Assembly (NCBI GenBank): GCA_012934845.2 | Contig: WNNJ02000066.1 | Location: forward strand, 1 to 64,000 | Direction: 5' to 3' | Source: Pomphorhynchus laevis | Taxonomy: Eukaryota > Acanthocephala > Palaeacanthocephala > Echinorhynchida > Pomphorhynchidae | Length of the DNA stretch: 64,000 nucleotides | Shown: positions 21,866 through 33,400 of the stretch, piece by piece | How positions within the stretch are numbered: the stretch's first letter is position 1 | Layout of the letters: the number at the start of each line of letters is the position of its first letter | Position numbers and translations under genes: made by a program | Notes under the pieces: model-generated | What the model was told of the DNA's origin: nothing | What the model saw: only the letters and a program-made list of their open reading frames with translations | Database searches by the model: none

Positions 21866-23110
21866 ATTGATTTAAAGTGTCAAATACGTGCCAACTGCAC
21901 GCTTACAAGTCCACTAACTAAAAAACAGCTGTCATAGATAAATTTCTTAAATTAATAAATGCGACCGGCTTGGCGTTTGAAACACGGCATTGAGAAACGA
22001 TGGGTAGAGTAGTTTGGGACATGAAAAAGAAGGGAATTACGGGAACGCAAAGAACAGTAATCAGGACGAGAATTATCAAGAAAAGGAAGGTTGAGAAATG
22101 AAGGGGTATGAAGAGTTACAAGGCGGAAAGCAACGATAAGAAGACGAATTTGAACACGACAATAAATGGTAGGCCAATCAAGAGAAACAAGATGGTGGGA
22201 TGTATGATCAAAACGACGAAGACGGAGGAGAATTCGGACGGCTGCGTTGACGATGCGTTGTAGGGGAAGAAGAGTGGATTTAGGTGAGTTGGAAAATAGA
22301 CTAAGACAATAATCGAGTCTAGAAAAAAGGAGAGATGATATGAGAGTCATACAAGAAGATAAATCGATCAATCTACGAACTTGACGTAGGTTGCAGAGTA
22401 TCAAGGTAGATGAGCGTAGTTTATCTCTAACGAAAGGTTTAAGTGAAAGTCGCTTGTCGAAATAGAAGCCTAGGAAAACGAGATTATCAACGATAGGAAT
22501 AATTGTAGAATTTAATGATACGGAGGGAAGTTCTAAGGCGAAACGTCGAGGTATGATCCACGTAATTTTGGATTTATCAGAATTTAGAGAAAGACGAAGG
22601 GAAAAAAGAATATTGGAAATTAAAACAATACAATCGGAAGCAGAAACAATAAGATCGTGAATACGATAAGCAGTGCATGATTATAGATCAGAATGTCATC
22701 AACATATCGCATAACATGGAAGTTAAATGTATGAGAAATCGAAGACAATTCACCGAGAAGAGAGAAAAGCATAGGGCATAATACGGAGCCTTGTGGAACA
22801 CCGGACGGGATGGATGAAGGACAGAGGGAGAAGACTTAGAATAGACGCGAAATGTACGGTTTGATAGATATAAAGAAAACTATGATACAGTAAGTAAAGA
22901 GAAGCCATGATCATGACGAAGTCGATGGAGAAGAATCGATTGATCGACAATGTTAGAAGCAGACGATAGATCAAGAGAAACTGACACTACATAATTTATG
23001 ATCGCGCGATATGAGTAAGTCGTTATAAGCTTTAAGACAGGCAATTTCAGTAGAGTAATTTGAGCGAAAAGCGGCTTAACAGAGAGGAAATAAGTGGAGG
23101 GAAATAGATA

Positions 23111-24839
23111 TAAAAAAGGATTTATTTTAACGTGGCAAATGCGTGCCAGCGCACGCTTACATGACCACAACAAAACAAGACTGTGAATCAGGTGTCGAGA
23201 AGGTGTGAACGGAGGAAGTGTTTGAATGTGATAAAGGAGGGATCACGGCGGACGTCGAGAGGGAGTTGATTCCAGGTGAGTGAGGCGACGACGAGGAAGG
23301 ATCGGAGACCGTAGTTGTTGGAGTAATTAGGAACGTGGAGTAAGAAGGTATGACAGGAACGAAGCGATAGCGAGGTGGGGCGAGTATCGTCTAAGAAAGG
23401 AAGGTTGATGAACGATGGGGAACCGACAGCGATCAGACGAAAAGTTACGAGAAGAAGGCGGAGTTTGATGCGAATGTGGATGGTGGGCCAGGAGAGTTAG
23501 GCAAAATATGTGGATGTGTGGTCGAAGCGACGGAGACTAAAGAGCACTCGAACGGCGGTTTTGATTATTCGTTGTAGGGGTAGGATGATGGATTTTAGAG
23601 AATTGGCGAAAAGGCTAAGGCAGTGATCGATTTTAGGGAAAAGAAGAGACATACAAGAACGGAAGTCGATAAAAGGGCGGATACGGTGGATGTCACGGAG
23701 AATTATGTTAAACGAGCGGACCTTGTCACGGACGAAGGGTTTAAGGGAAAGGTGATCATCGAAATGGAAGCCTAAGAAAGTGAGATTGTGGACTATGGGG
23801 ATGATCGATGAGGCAACAGATACAATGGGAGAAGATATGTTTGGTTTACGGGGAAGGATCCACATTATTTTGGACTTGTCGCGGTTTAGAACGAGATGGA
23901 GATTGGAGAGACGTTTGTAGATAGAAGAAAGACAGTTGGAGGCAGAAATGCCGATATCGTGTATGCGATGTGCGGGTGCAGGATCATAGATTAGAATGTC
24001 ATCGGCGTATTGCATGACCTTAAAGGAGTAGCGTTTGATAAACGGAGATAGATCGCCAAGCAGAAGAGAGAAAAGCAGGGGACCTAGGACTGAACCTTGT
24101 GGAACCCCGCAAAAAATAGGGATGGGAGGGGAGGATGATGAATTAGAACAGACGCGAAAGGAACGGTCGGATAGATATGAGGCGAACCAAGCTACGGAGG
24201 AGGAAGAAAAGCCGTAATCATAACGAAGGCGAGAAAGGAGGACGGAGTGGTCGACAATGTCGAATGCGGAGGAGAGGTCGAGGGAGATGAGAACACTATA
24301 TAGAGCCTTGTCTCGAGAAATGAGTAAGTCGTTGTACACTTTTATGCATGCGATTTCTGTCGAGTGATTAGTGCGGAAAGCGGATTGGAAAGGAGGGTAG
24401 AGATTGGATGAGGAGAGATAAGCGTTGATTTGTATTAAGATGAGGCGTTCTAAGAGCTTAGAAAGAGTAGGGAGTAGTGAAATGGGGCGATAGCTAGAAG
24501 GAAGGGAGGGGTCGAGCGATTGTTTCTTAAGGAGGGGACGAACGATTGCGGATTTCCAGTGTGAAGGGAAGATACGACTGCGGATGGACGAGTTAAACAA
24601 GGTTGTGAGAAATGGGGATATCGATGAGCATATAGATTTTAATATGTGGGTAGGCAGGGGATCGGCAGGTGAGGTTTTGTTGGGCAAGGACATGAGGACA
24701 GATGATACTTCTGTAGGTGATACAGGGAGAAGATGAAAGAGTTCTGGAAGGATGAGAGTAGACTGGGCAGAGTGGGATAGGATGGAGACCGGGGTGTGAG
24801 ACAGAAAGAGTTCCGGAAGGATGGAGACCGGGGTGTGAG
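23111..24839 (-). mobile_element. LINE family A, 5'-truncated copy inserted in a family B copy
   Basis: The 398-residue frame 24693-23497 carries an intact RT: VRPLLKKQSLDPSLPSSYRP, FQSAFRTNHSTE, LDLSSAFDIVDHS, GVPQGSVLGPLLFS, QYADDILIY. It is ended by a CAA-to-TAA type stop in FA*LSWPT. The C-terminal sequence and 3' hairpin follow to about 23111. The 5' end carries a duplicated phrase, GGATGGAGACCGGGGTGTGA, twice. About 16 bp of target sequence between ATAGATAT and GAACAAGACGCTC appear lost instead of duplicated. Confidence 0.85.
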
Positions 24840-25564
24840 AACAAGACGCTCAAGGAGTTTAGAGAGGGTTGGGAGAGGTGAAATAGGACGGTACGAAGAT
24901 GGTAGTGCGGAGTCGAGAGATTGCTTTTTGATGAGAGGACGAACAATGGCGCATTTCCAGTTGGAAGGAAATGTACGGCTACGGATAGACGAGTTGAAAA
25001 ATGTAGTTGGGAAGGGGTAGATGGAGGAGTAGATATTTTTAAACAAGTGAGTGGGAATTAGGTCAGATGGAGATGTTTTATTAGGTAATGACAGAAGAAC
25101 CGAATAAACTTCATCAGACTAAACGGAAAAAGATGGAATAGCTATGAAAGGGAAGTGTTCAAAGAGAAAAGAGGATACAAGGGGCATATGCATAGAAGAG
25201 AAAGTAAATTAGATAGCTTAGTTTGTAGATGATTAAAACATTTATCAGGATTTATATTTCAAGGAGTAAATGATCGTGAAAGAATTGAGTTTATATTTTT
25301 CAATGAGATTTAGAGTTGGAAGATGATTCGAGTTGATTTCGCCAAAAGATAGTACGTTTAGGTCGCATAAGAATGATATGGGAACGTCGGAGTTAAAGAT
25401 ATGAAGCACTGAGATTTGGAGTGAGTGAGGTTGGAGAACGTTTAAGAAAGCGGTTAAACACACAAAAAGAGTGACGGAGTCGACACTTAGATAGACTACA
25501 GTCAGAATCAAACCAGGGATAATGGCGCAAGCGTTGAGAACGTCGGAGTCGACTAGGCAGACGG

Positions 25565-25770
25565 TTATGGTCTCCGATCCTTCCTCGTCGCCGCCTCACT
25601 CGCCTGGAATCAACTCCCTCTCGACGTTCGCCGCGCTCCCTCCTTTATCACATTCAAACACCTCCGTTCACATCTTCTCGATACATGATTTACATTTTTG
25701 TTTTGTTGTGGTCATGTAAGCGCGCGCTGGCACGCATTTGCCACGTTAAATAAATCTTTTTTTTATTGAT
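25565..25770 (+). mobile_element. Very short LINE family A 3' fragment
   Basis: It begins GGTCTCCGATCCTTCCTCG (end of ORF2) and runs through the hairpin (GCGCGC/GCACGC here, one pair weakened) and AATAAATC plus T run. It lies in the opposite orientation inside the family B linker. The join has no visible duplication and only a few bases of shared sequence. Confidence 0.85.
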
Positions 25771-26640
25771 GATAGACATAAGTTCAGAATCAAGAATGCA
25801 GAGATCATCGGGAGAGATAGTTAAGAGGAAGTGAAAAGAGTGAAGAATTGAGTAAGGCTGTGCAGAGAATAGGGATATCGAGAAATTTCCAGGGTCGACT
25901 TGGTGTGGATAATGGTGTAGGCGAAGGAGGATGGGGACGTGTAAGTGTAAGAGTGACAAGGAAATGATCGGACAAACCAGGATCTGTAATTGACAAGGAT
26001 GTCTATTCATTGAATCAGTTGTGAACAGCAATGATGTCGAGAGGACCGACGACAATATGAGTTGGGTTTGTTATAATTAATTTATGGTTAAAACCAGAAA
26101 AAATGTTAGTGAAAGTTAAAGAGTCAGAGTCAGCCTGGCGATCAAGACGAATGCTAAAGTCACCGAGAACAAAAGAAAGAGTATAAGACAATGAACGGTG
26201 AGACATAAGATCTGCAAGGTCGTTAAAGAACATACGTGATTGGGCAGATGTGCCTGGACGGTATACAATCACAAGTTCGAGATGGAAAGGAGTTGATGAT
26301 CTGCATATTAGTAATTCGATCGAAGTGTAACGGATGTTAACGTTATTTTTTTGTAGTGACATTGGGTGACGAGCAATGGCAACAATACCGCTATGATTAG
26401 AAGCAGTAGATGTAGAAGAGACAATTGGGCGAGCTGATTCAACTAGATAACTACCAGAGCAACATATACGACAAATAGCAAAATCGTCAGAGTCAGAGTG
26501 CCAGGATTCGGTAATGCAGAGAATATCGCTAGATATTTGATCGAAGATATCAAGGAGCAGATCAGCTTTATGAAGAATGGAGCGAGTGTTAAAAACACTA
26601 AGACGAAAAGTATGCTCAGGAGCGAAATCGACTAACGAAG

Positions 26641-27199
26641 GAAACTGGAGAAAACGCTTTTTATTACGCTTTTTATTTAAAATTACAATAGTTATTTCCC
26701 ATTATGATATTTTTAGTACATTGTTATTTAAAATGTACCATAAAAATTATATTTTAGTTAGGAATTGGAATAAAGCAGCTAGAGTGTAGATGCGTTCAAG
26801 TATTGTAGCATAATTTGTATATTTGTTACCATATGCATTACATATCTTCACGACTGGTATTTATCACACGAAAATTAATTTTTATTTTTATACTTGAAAT
26901 TATCTTTCCCATAAATTTTGCATTTTGCTATATTGATGTTTTTAAGCAATCGTTCGATAATAGTGGCGAAGTTTATACTAAAATATTAAGGTTCAATTAG
27001 CATAATTTAAGAATAAACATATTGATGTATCATATCGATGTTTTTAGTCAAACGATCGATAATAGAATAGTGAGGTGCATACTAAAGAAAAATAAAATGA
27101 TTTTTCTTTAATGGTTCTATTAAAGAAAAATTAAATTTTAATAATTATAATTTAATTAAAATGTTTTTAAATTCACACTATTTCATCTAAAAACAATAA
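26641..27199. other. A+T-rich stretch with an imperfect duplication
   Basis: ATTGATGTTTTTAAGCAATC near 26930 and ATCGATGTTTTTAGTCAAAC near 27036, each followed by GATCGATAATAG-like sequence and TATACTAAA, form an imperfect repeat about 105 bp apart. No gene recognised. Confidence 0.4.
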
Positions 27200-27530
27200 T
27201 TTATTATGGTTTTCATAACTAGTGTTTTGTTTTTGCAAGTTATCAAAAAGTACCTTATTTTTCGTATTTACTCACGAATACAAATCAAAGACAAAAAATC
27301 AAAATCAAGCAAAGTAATTCACCCGAAAGCAATAAAGAGTAATAAAGGGTCGATTATTGCACCAATGCCAGCACGGTTGTTGATATAAAAGTGAAGGAAG
27401 GCCAAGATGTTAAGAAAGGAGATTTAATTGTGGTTTTGAGTGCCGTGAAAATGAAAACTTTAGTTAAATCACCAGTATCGGGTAAAATTGTAAAATTACA
27501 CATATGTACATTGGTGCTAGAATAAGCATA
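27200..27530 (+). pseudogene. Pyruvate carboxylase biotin-carrier (C-terminal) fragment, broken
   Basis: Two adjoining frames give IQIKDKKSKSSKVIHPKA, KSNKGSIIAPMP, then, after a one-base deletion near 27370, VVDIKVKEGQDVKKGD, LIVVLSAVKMKTLVKSPVSG and KIVKLHI. In pyruvate carboxylase this region reads HPKA...GAPMPG...AMKM and carries biotin on the lysine of AMKM. Here the site is AVKM (lysine near 27448). The rest of the gene is absent and a stop follows quickly. It lies next to a Penelope-like terminal repeat, so capture by a retroelement or a segmental copy are both possible. The family call is confident; the origin is inference. Confidence 0.75.
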
Positions 27531-27544
27531 ATACCACACGTCAT

Positions 27545-27600
27545 TAATAACACATATATTGTAAGGATTATAGATCATCAGGATGAACTTCTATGCTATC
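27545..27600 (-). repeat. Terminal repeat of a Penelope-like element (partial)
   Basis: AAGGATTATAGATCATCAGG, then CTATGCTATCAGGTTTCGAC, matches sequences at 60320-60360, 60850-60880 and, in the other orientation, 34127-34200. The minus strand carries CGAAACCTGATA. Confidence 0.6.
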
Positions 27601-27689
27601 AGGTTTCGACAAACTTTATTACAAATTCGACACTGTAATGACAATTAATTATTCAATTAAATTATATATTTCAAAATATGTAGGTATAT

Positions 27690-28071
27690 TATTATTAAAT
27701 ACAACAGCAGCAAAAGAGCGTAGAGCTCGTACAGGCTGGGTACAGGGTAAAAATCAAATATCAATGAAAATCAGATTGTTCTAAGTTAGTAAATTCTTCA
27801 GACTTCTCTTGAAGGACAAAATACTGAAGGCCGAAACCACTTGACTTGGTAGCTTATTCCAGCTTTGCCACGTTCGGTTGACAATTGTGTTAAATCTTCT
27901 TCGTGGACGAATGTGGGTCTTTAAAGTGAGGTGATGTCCCCTCAATCTGTTTGAATTTCGAAGTTCGAACAGTTTACGACAAACATGTTCCCTCTGCCCT
28001 TTTTGAACATTAAGCGTTGTCCACACAAACATTAAATCAGAGGACTTTAAAGATTTCTTCACTGTGGTCAC
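27690..28071 (-). mobile_element. LINE 3' fragment with GAGC/GCTC tail
   Basis: A 96-residue minus frame gives the RT C-terminal end: FELRNSNRLRGHHLTLK, IVNRTWQSWNKLPSQVVS and FKRSLKNLL before a stop. Beyond the stop the minus strand reads CCTGTACGAGCTCTACGCTC and TTTTGCTGCTG, matching the tail of the LINE at 14450-14925. Severe 5' truncation is usual for such LINEs. Confidence 0.75.
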
Positions 28072-28436
28072 ACCAAGTGCGTGGAGTCGAAAAATGAATG
28101 AGAGCTTGTGTTGGGTGGGTACAAGCTTAAATTTAACCGAGCTTAAATTTAATATGCATACTTATTCTGAAATATTTATGAATCAGACAGAAGCAAGGAT
28201 TTCAAGCTGTGGTTCAACTAACCCCATCGATACTTTATATATAACAACAAATTATATATAATAATTAATATAACAACAAATTAAATGCCTTGCTATGCCC
28301 TTTACCCTTCCCAGACTAGTTGTATAGAATTAAATCGATGCTAAATATTATGCACACATGTATTTTCTTATTTTGTACTTGTATCCAGATTAAATTTAAA
28401 AATTAATTAAATTTCAAAATTCTTAAATCAGAATTG

Positions 28437-28605
28437 AGTGAATTCGACAACATTTTGAAAAGAGCCACACACTTGGTTCCGGCAACTCGGCCTTATTCCT
28501 TATTCAGTTAGACTAGAGACGTTGCGTGTAAGATCTATTGAATGCGATCTGTTGATTGCAGATCTTACACTAGTGTGGATGTCGCTGCGCGTGCCTAACC
28601 ATCCG
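28437..28605 (+). mobile_element. Short LINE RT C-terminal fragment
   Basis: Translates to ILKRATHLVPATRPYS, then YSVRLETLRVRSIECDLLIA and DLTLVW after a small shift. This is the pattern preceding the RGH motif in CR1-like LINEs. It contains a 10-bp inverted repeat (TGTAAGATCT/AGATCTTACA). Confidence 0.55.
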
Positions 28606-29164
28606 TGTTAGCAGCTTAATTAATTTAAAAATTAATTAATTTTTAAAATCAAATTAAATTTTAATTAAATTTTATTAATTTTATTAATTTTCATTTTTGA
28701 ATGGCATATCCACCAGCTGTATATTATTTTAAATAGTAGTAATGTACGTAGTCTAACTATTATAAAAATATATGAGCTAAATATAGTCCAAAAATTCAAA
28801 CTAATTTATTTATCTCTCCCCGACTCGTTAATAGACCATTTATCTCTCCCCTACTCATTGTTTACAACTTACTATTAATTTCATTATTTTCATCTGATGT
28901 AATTGCATTTCATCTTATGTGCTTAGAATTATATGGATTGTTAGATATTATACACACATCTTATTTTTTAATTAAAAAATATTCAAATATCTTAATGATT
29001 GTAATGGGACCTTAATATTTTTGTATGTACTTAACCACTATATTATCGAACGCTTTGATTAAAATGATTAATATGGCACAATGCTAAAATACAAAATAAT
29101 ACAAAATATATTTATGTGACAACCACAAGTCGTAATGATATAAAATGCATAGTTGCACCTATAT
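28606..29164. other. A+T-rich stretch, no gene seen
   Basis: Runs of AATTAA-type sequence. TTTATCTCTCCCCGACTC and TTTATCTCTCCCCTACTC form a short direct repeat near 28810 and 28840. The motif ATTATCGAACGCTTTGATTA near 29043 recurs in variant form near 29551. Confidence 0.4.
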
Positions 29165-29292
29165 TTATCACATCAAAACACCTCCTCCGTTCACACCTTC
29201 TCGACACCTGATTCACAGTCTTGTTTTGTTGTGGTCATGTAAGCGTGCGCTGGCACGCATTTGCCACGTTAAAATAAATCCTTTTTTATATA
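29165..29292 (+). mobile_element. LINE family A 3' end, about 130 bp
   Basis: It starts in the last ORF2 codons (FKHLLRSHLLDT) and carries the intact hairpin, AATAAATCC and T run. It is one of the shortest insertions here and shows that the 3' end alone defines the element. Confidence 0.9.
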
Positions 29293-30396
29293 AATTATGC
29301 TACGATACCTGGAAGCATCCTTCTTTTCAGCTGCTAAATTCTAATTTTTAACTCGAAAACAATTTATTTATAATTTTTATAATTTTGAATAACTATGTAC
29401 AGAAGCATTTAATATGAAAAACCGTAATATTTTCCTTATTTACATTTGTATCCAGATAAAATTTAAATAATTAAATCTTTGTTATTAAAATTTGAATGTA
29501 TTTTGAAATGATGATAATGGGGCTATGATACCTTAGTATGTATTTCACCACTTCATTATCAAACGTTTTGATCTAAATGATTATATTTATATTTGTCAAT
29601 AGTAAATATTGTTTAGCACAATGCTAAATTCTAAATGATTATATTTACATTTGTCAATAGTAAATATTGTTTAGCACAATGCTAAATTCTAATTTTTAAC
29701 TCGAAAGCAATTTATAATTTTTATAAATTTTGAATATGTACAAAAGCATCCAAAATATTATCAAAATAGTCCATAGTCTCTTGTCCCATTCTAAAATTCG
29801 TTCAAATATTTAATTAATTAAATAGGAGCGCTTGAATGACGTGCAAATACATCTATGCTGACATGACGCATCCCGAATCAGTTAATAGTCGTGCATGAAC
29901 TCGATTTTTATCGTACTCTAGTTCCAACCTGCTTGTCTACAGTATGCAAGGAAAAATCAATAAATCACGAGTTTAAGTTACATTTTTACAAATATCGTTC
30001 CAATATACTTAATATTTAATTGCATTATTGATAGTATTTACTAATACATCAGCATTAACATAATGTATCATCGCGATTTCTTCTATTTTTAAATGTCGGC
30101 TCATTTATCACTTTGATTAATCACACAGTGAGGCTATCCTGTCCTGTCGTTACGTTTGCGTTTGATTTTTCATCTAAATATTACGCTCCTAATTTCCTAA
30201 GTTGAAATTCACTGGATTATAGTGTCAAAATATGTTTTACGACTTCGCTTTAGAAATTCGAGCGATGTTAGTATTACTATAATCTGCTCGTAAACATTGT
30301 AGATAATTTTGATCAAATACGATTTGTATGCTAATTGTATTTAATTTAACCGCCATTACTGTAGATGCTGAACCCTGAAAATCACATCAACTCAAA
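29293..30396. repeat. A+T-rich upstream flank of the ADAM gene with a 58-bp tandem duplication
   Basis: The unit starting CTAAATGATTATATTTA lies at 29573 and 29631 with one difference. GCTAAATTCTAATTTTTAAC recurs near 29331 and 29680. The last few hundred bases before 30397 should hold the ADAM promoter and 5' UTR, but I see no clear TATA box or initiator. Confidence 0.55.
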
Positions 30397-30493
30397 ATGG
30401 ACAGTTCATCGATCGTAGATGTTCTTAGCAAGAGTATGCAGATGTTAATCGTCGTACATTGGTTTATTGCGCTTCCTCTAGTTTTCAGTAACG
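30397..30493 (+). CDS. ADAM exon 1: start and signal peptide
   Basis: Encodes MDSSSIVDVLSKSMQ followed by the hydrophobic core MLIVVHWFIALPLVFS. The donor is G|GTAAGT after position 30493 (phase 1). No in-frame upstream ATG was seen. The 82-bp intron 1 ends TTCCGCAG. Confidence 0.8.
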
Positions 30494-33400
30494 GTAAGTT
30501 TCTGCCAATTATCCAGCAGTCTCAAAGTCACATTTGCATTAATTTTCGAAGATTCAAAATTCTACAATTCCGCAGTGTCCATCCAGAATCGTTTCTACAG
30601 ATACGATATCGGTGATTTAGTTAACAATGATAATTGCCTATTATCGTCGCATACCGGGAGAGTGAAAAGAAATGCTGATTTAAAGGGCAGTAACCGAGTT
30701 GTTGAAAGGCGAATTAAATTAAGAAATGGCAACGACATAAAAATGCGACTGAATCAAATAAAAGACACTTTTATGTATAAAGGATATCTAATAGGCAAGT
30801 CTTTGCACAAAAACAGATAGTTCGTATTTATTACGCTTTCGATAATTGTATGTTAACATCACCAGAACATCTATAATAAATAAGAAATAAAATGTCAAGC
30901 ACAATAACAAAAATTTAATAGTTATTGGCGAATTAATTTTGAGACTCAAAACAATTTAAGTGTTTCGACGAACCCCTCGTCCTTAGCACTAAGTTCAATT
31001 GCTTTATTAAATTATACGGTTATTTATTTTTATTTACTCCCTTTACATTTTTATAACTTTTATTTTTCTCTAATCATTACAATACATTTTAATTACTGTT
31101 ATTTTTACATGTATGCCTTGATGTGATTCAAATAGATGAATTTGCTACACACGAATTCTTAATATAAATTTTGCAGTTCATGTAAAAACTCATTTATATG
31201 GGAAAGGATGGTTTAGAAATTAAAAAACTTAAAAAATTTTAACTCCGTGTTTTAATTATTGATTGTATGCAATTGTATTTATTTTATTGTAAAAATGTTT
31301 TATTGTATATTTTTGTCCTGATGACGATAGTAGTCGGCTATAGATAATTCGACTAATTTCAATTTTAAAAAAGTTTGATAATTGTTGCAGAAAACCATTT
31401 TGCCGCACACAAAAATACAGTTCGTATTTATTAAGCATTCGGTAATCATTTGTTACCATCATCAGAACATATATAATGAATAAGAACATAAAATGTCAAG
31501 TACGATAAGTTGTTAGTAATTGGCTAGTCATCGGGCAAAATGGTATTCTGTATTTACTAATATAACAGCGTACCACATAGATAGATAATTAAGATTTATA
31601 ATTTAAATGAAAATTGTAATTTTTATTTTATAAAGTGTACTACCTTTTTACAAATTTTATTTACTAGCAAACTAAGTTTGATTTTTTTAATACCAAGACT
31701 TACAGTATAATCTTTAGTGCGTCTTCTAGTGAATACGTTCTTTATATCGCCGAGGTATACTTTAGATCACTGTTTAATGATATTACTGTATATAAAGTTC
31801 GTTTTTCTAATTTCTAGAACATCATCGCTTCCGCAAGTTATTGATAACTTTCAGTCGTAGCGTATCCTTATTTTTACACTATTTTGCTAAAATATTAATT
31901 TTCTCTTTCATATTCGCACATTATCACAATCACTTACAACTACTTTGATTTAATGAATTCAGTAAGAACGTAAATTCTTCACGGCAGCATTCATGCCAAT
32001 ATATTGTATTTAGAACATTAAACCTACTTCTTACTTTTTTACTCTTATGTTATCTTTACATACTGTAAAATACTGCGTTTTAAACGTCGTAATTCACATT
32101 CGAAAATACCGCCTACGAGTCACGATCTCACAGTTTATTGATTTCCGTTTACTTTGTATTTCCTTTCGTATTTTCGAACCTATCTCATCTTATTTCCATA
32201 TCTTTTCTCTCAACAATACCAAATTAATCACGCAATTCATTACCATCAATTCTAAATTCATTTACGTTCTTTCTCATTTCAGATAAGATCTAAGGTTTTA
32301 TTCTCTATTTACATATTTTAATATGTAAATCTATATTTGCTCGCATTCGCACATTTATTTTATTTCAATCTTTAAGTGCCTTCTTTCTTATTCGTGACAC
32401 GTTCGTAAAACTTTTAGAAATCGCATGCGTCGTAACTGTAAGCGATCAACTGATCGGGAGAACTACAAAAATATTTCAGATATTTCTTCACCAATAAATA
32501 ATTCTAAAAGTAAAGAAATAATAGGATCAGATTTAAGTAAATATATTCCAAAATAAGGTATAAGTTGTTACCGCCATTAGGACGAAAAATTTGCAATTAT
32601 AATAAAGAATTGAAATCTATATGTAACGATAATAATAGAAACATCGTAGAAACTGAATGCGATTGCAAAAGTCTTAATTCTGATAAAATAAATGAACATA
32701 TATGCACTCATAATCTAGAATTAATTGAAAACCATTAATTAAGAAAGCTGCTAACAACGACAAAAATAAAATTTACAATTCGTTATATAATAACTTAAAT
32801 GCTTACTTAGGCAAGCTGATTAATAGTGAAAGCTCGAATATATCTAAGATAAAAATTTGGAAAGATTATATATTTGATAAAATTAAAAAATAAAATGAAA
32901 ATAACAAACAATTATAAAAGGAAAGATAAAATTAATAAAGATATGTATAAAGAACTTACTAAATTAAAGGATAACTATATAATAACAACTATTGATAAAG
33001 CTAGTAATAACTTTGTCTTCATATGCAAAAAGCTTTATTATGATATACTAATGAAAGAGGTTAATTCTAATGATTTAAATGTAAATCCAACATATGAATG
33101 TAGTGATTTAAGTTTAGAAACAATTATTACAAGTCATTGTTCTATAATGGATAAAAAGGGTATAAAGGATGAATCAGATAATAAAACTATACCTGCATGC
33201 CTATGTTCATATGTAGTTCTTTTTAATGTACATAAAGACCCTTCTTAGTATGTATGAATAAAATACTTAATGTAATTAAAACACCGTAGGGTAATGTAGT
33301 GTAATCGAAATTAATACTGGTATAAAACACTATTTCAGAATTAATTCTGCAAATAATTTTAGAACGCACAAAAGGAATAAATTTTCAGAATATAAATATG

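Larger units (their letters stand above)
21870..26640 (-). mobile_element. LINE family B copy, interrupted by two family A insertions
   Basis: The minus strand starts at the very beginning of ORF2 (FAPEHTFRLSVFNTRSIL near 26620) with no ORF1. It runs through endonuclease pieces (26362-25805), linker (25599-25245) and RT start (25046-24840). It resumes after the inserted LINE A at about 23100 with AAFR-like sequence, DLSSASNIVDQSILLHRLRH and the RT C-terminal part (22404-21952), and ends in the 3' hairpin near 21885-21905. Many frameshifts and stops are present. The insertions at 23111-24839 and 25565-25770 both interrupt it. Confidence 0.85.

Noticed and set aside
32047-32286. 79-residue frame that might be an N-terminal GIY-YIG domain of the Penelope-like element
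   Set aside because: No GIY or YIG motif and no metal-binding residues visible.
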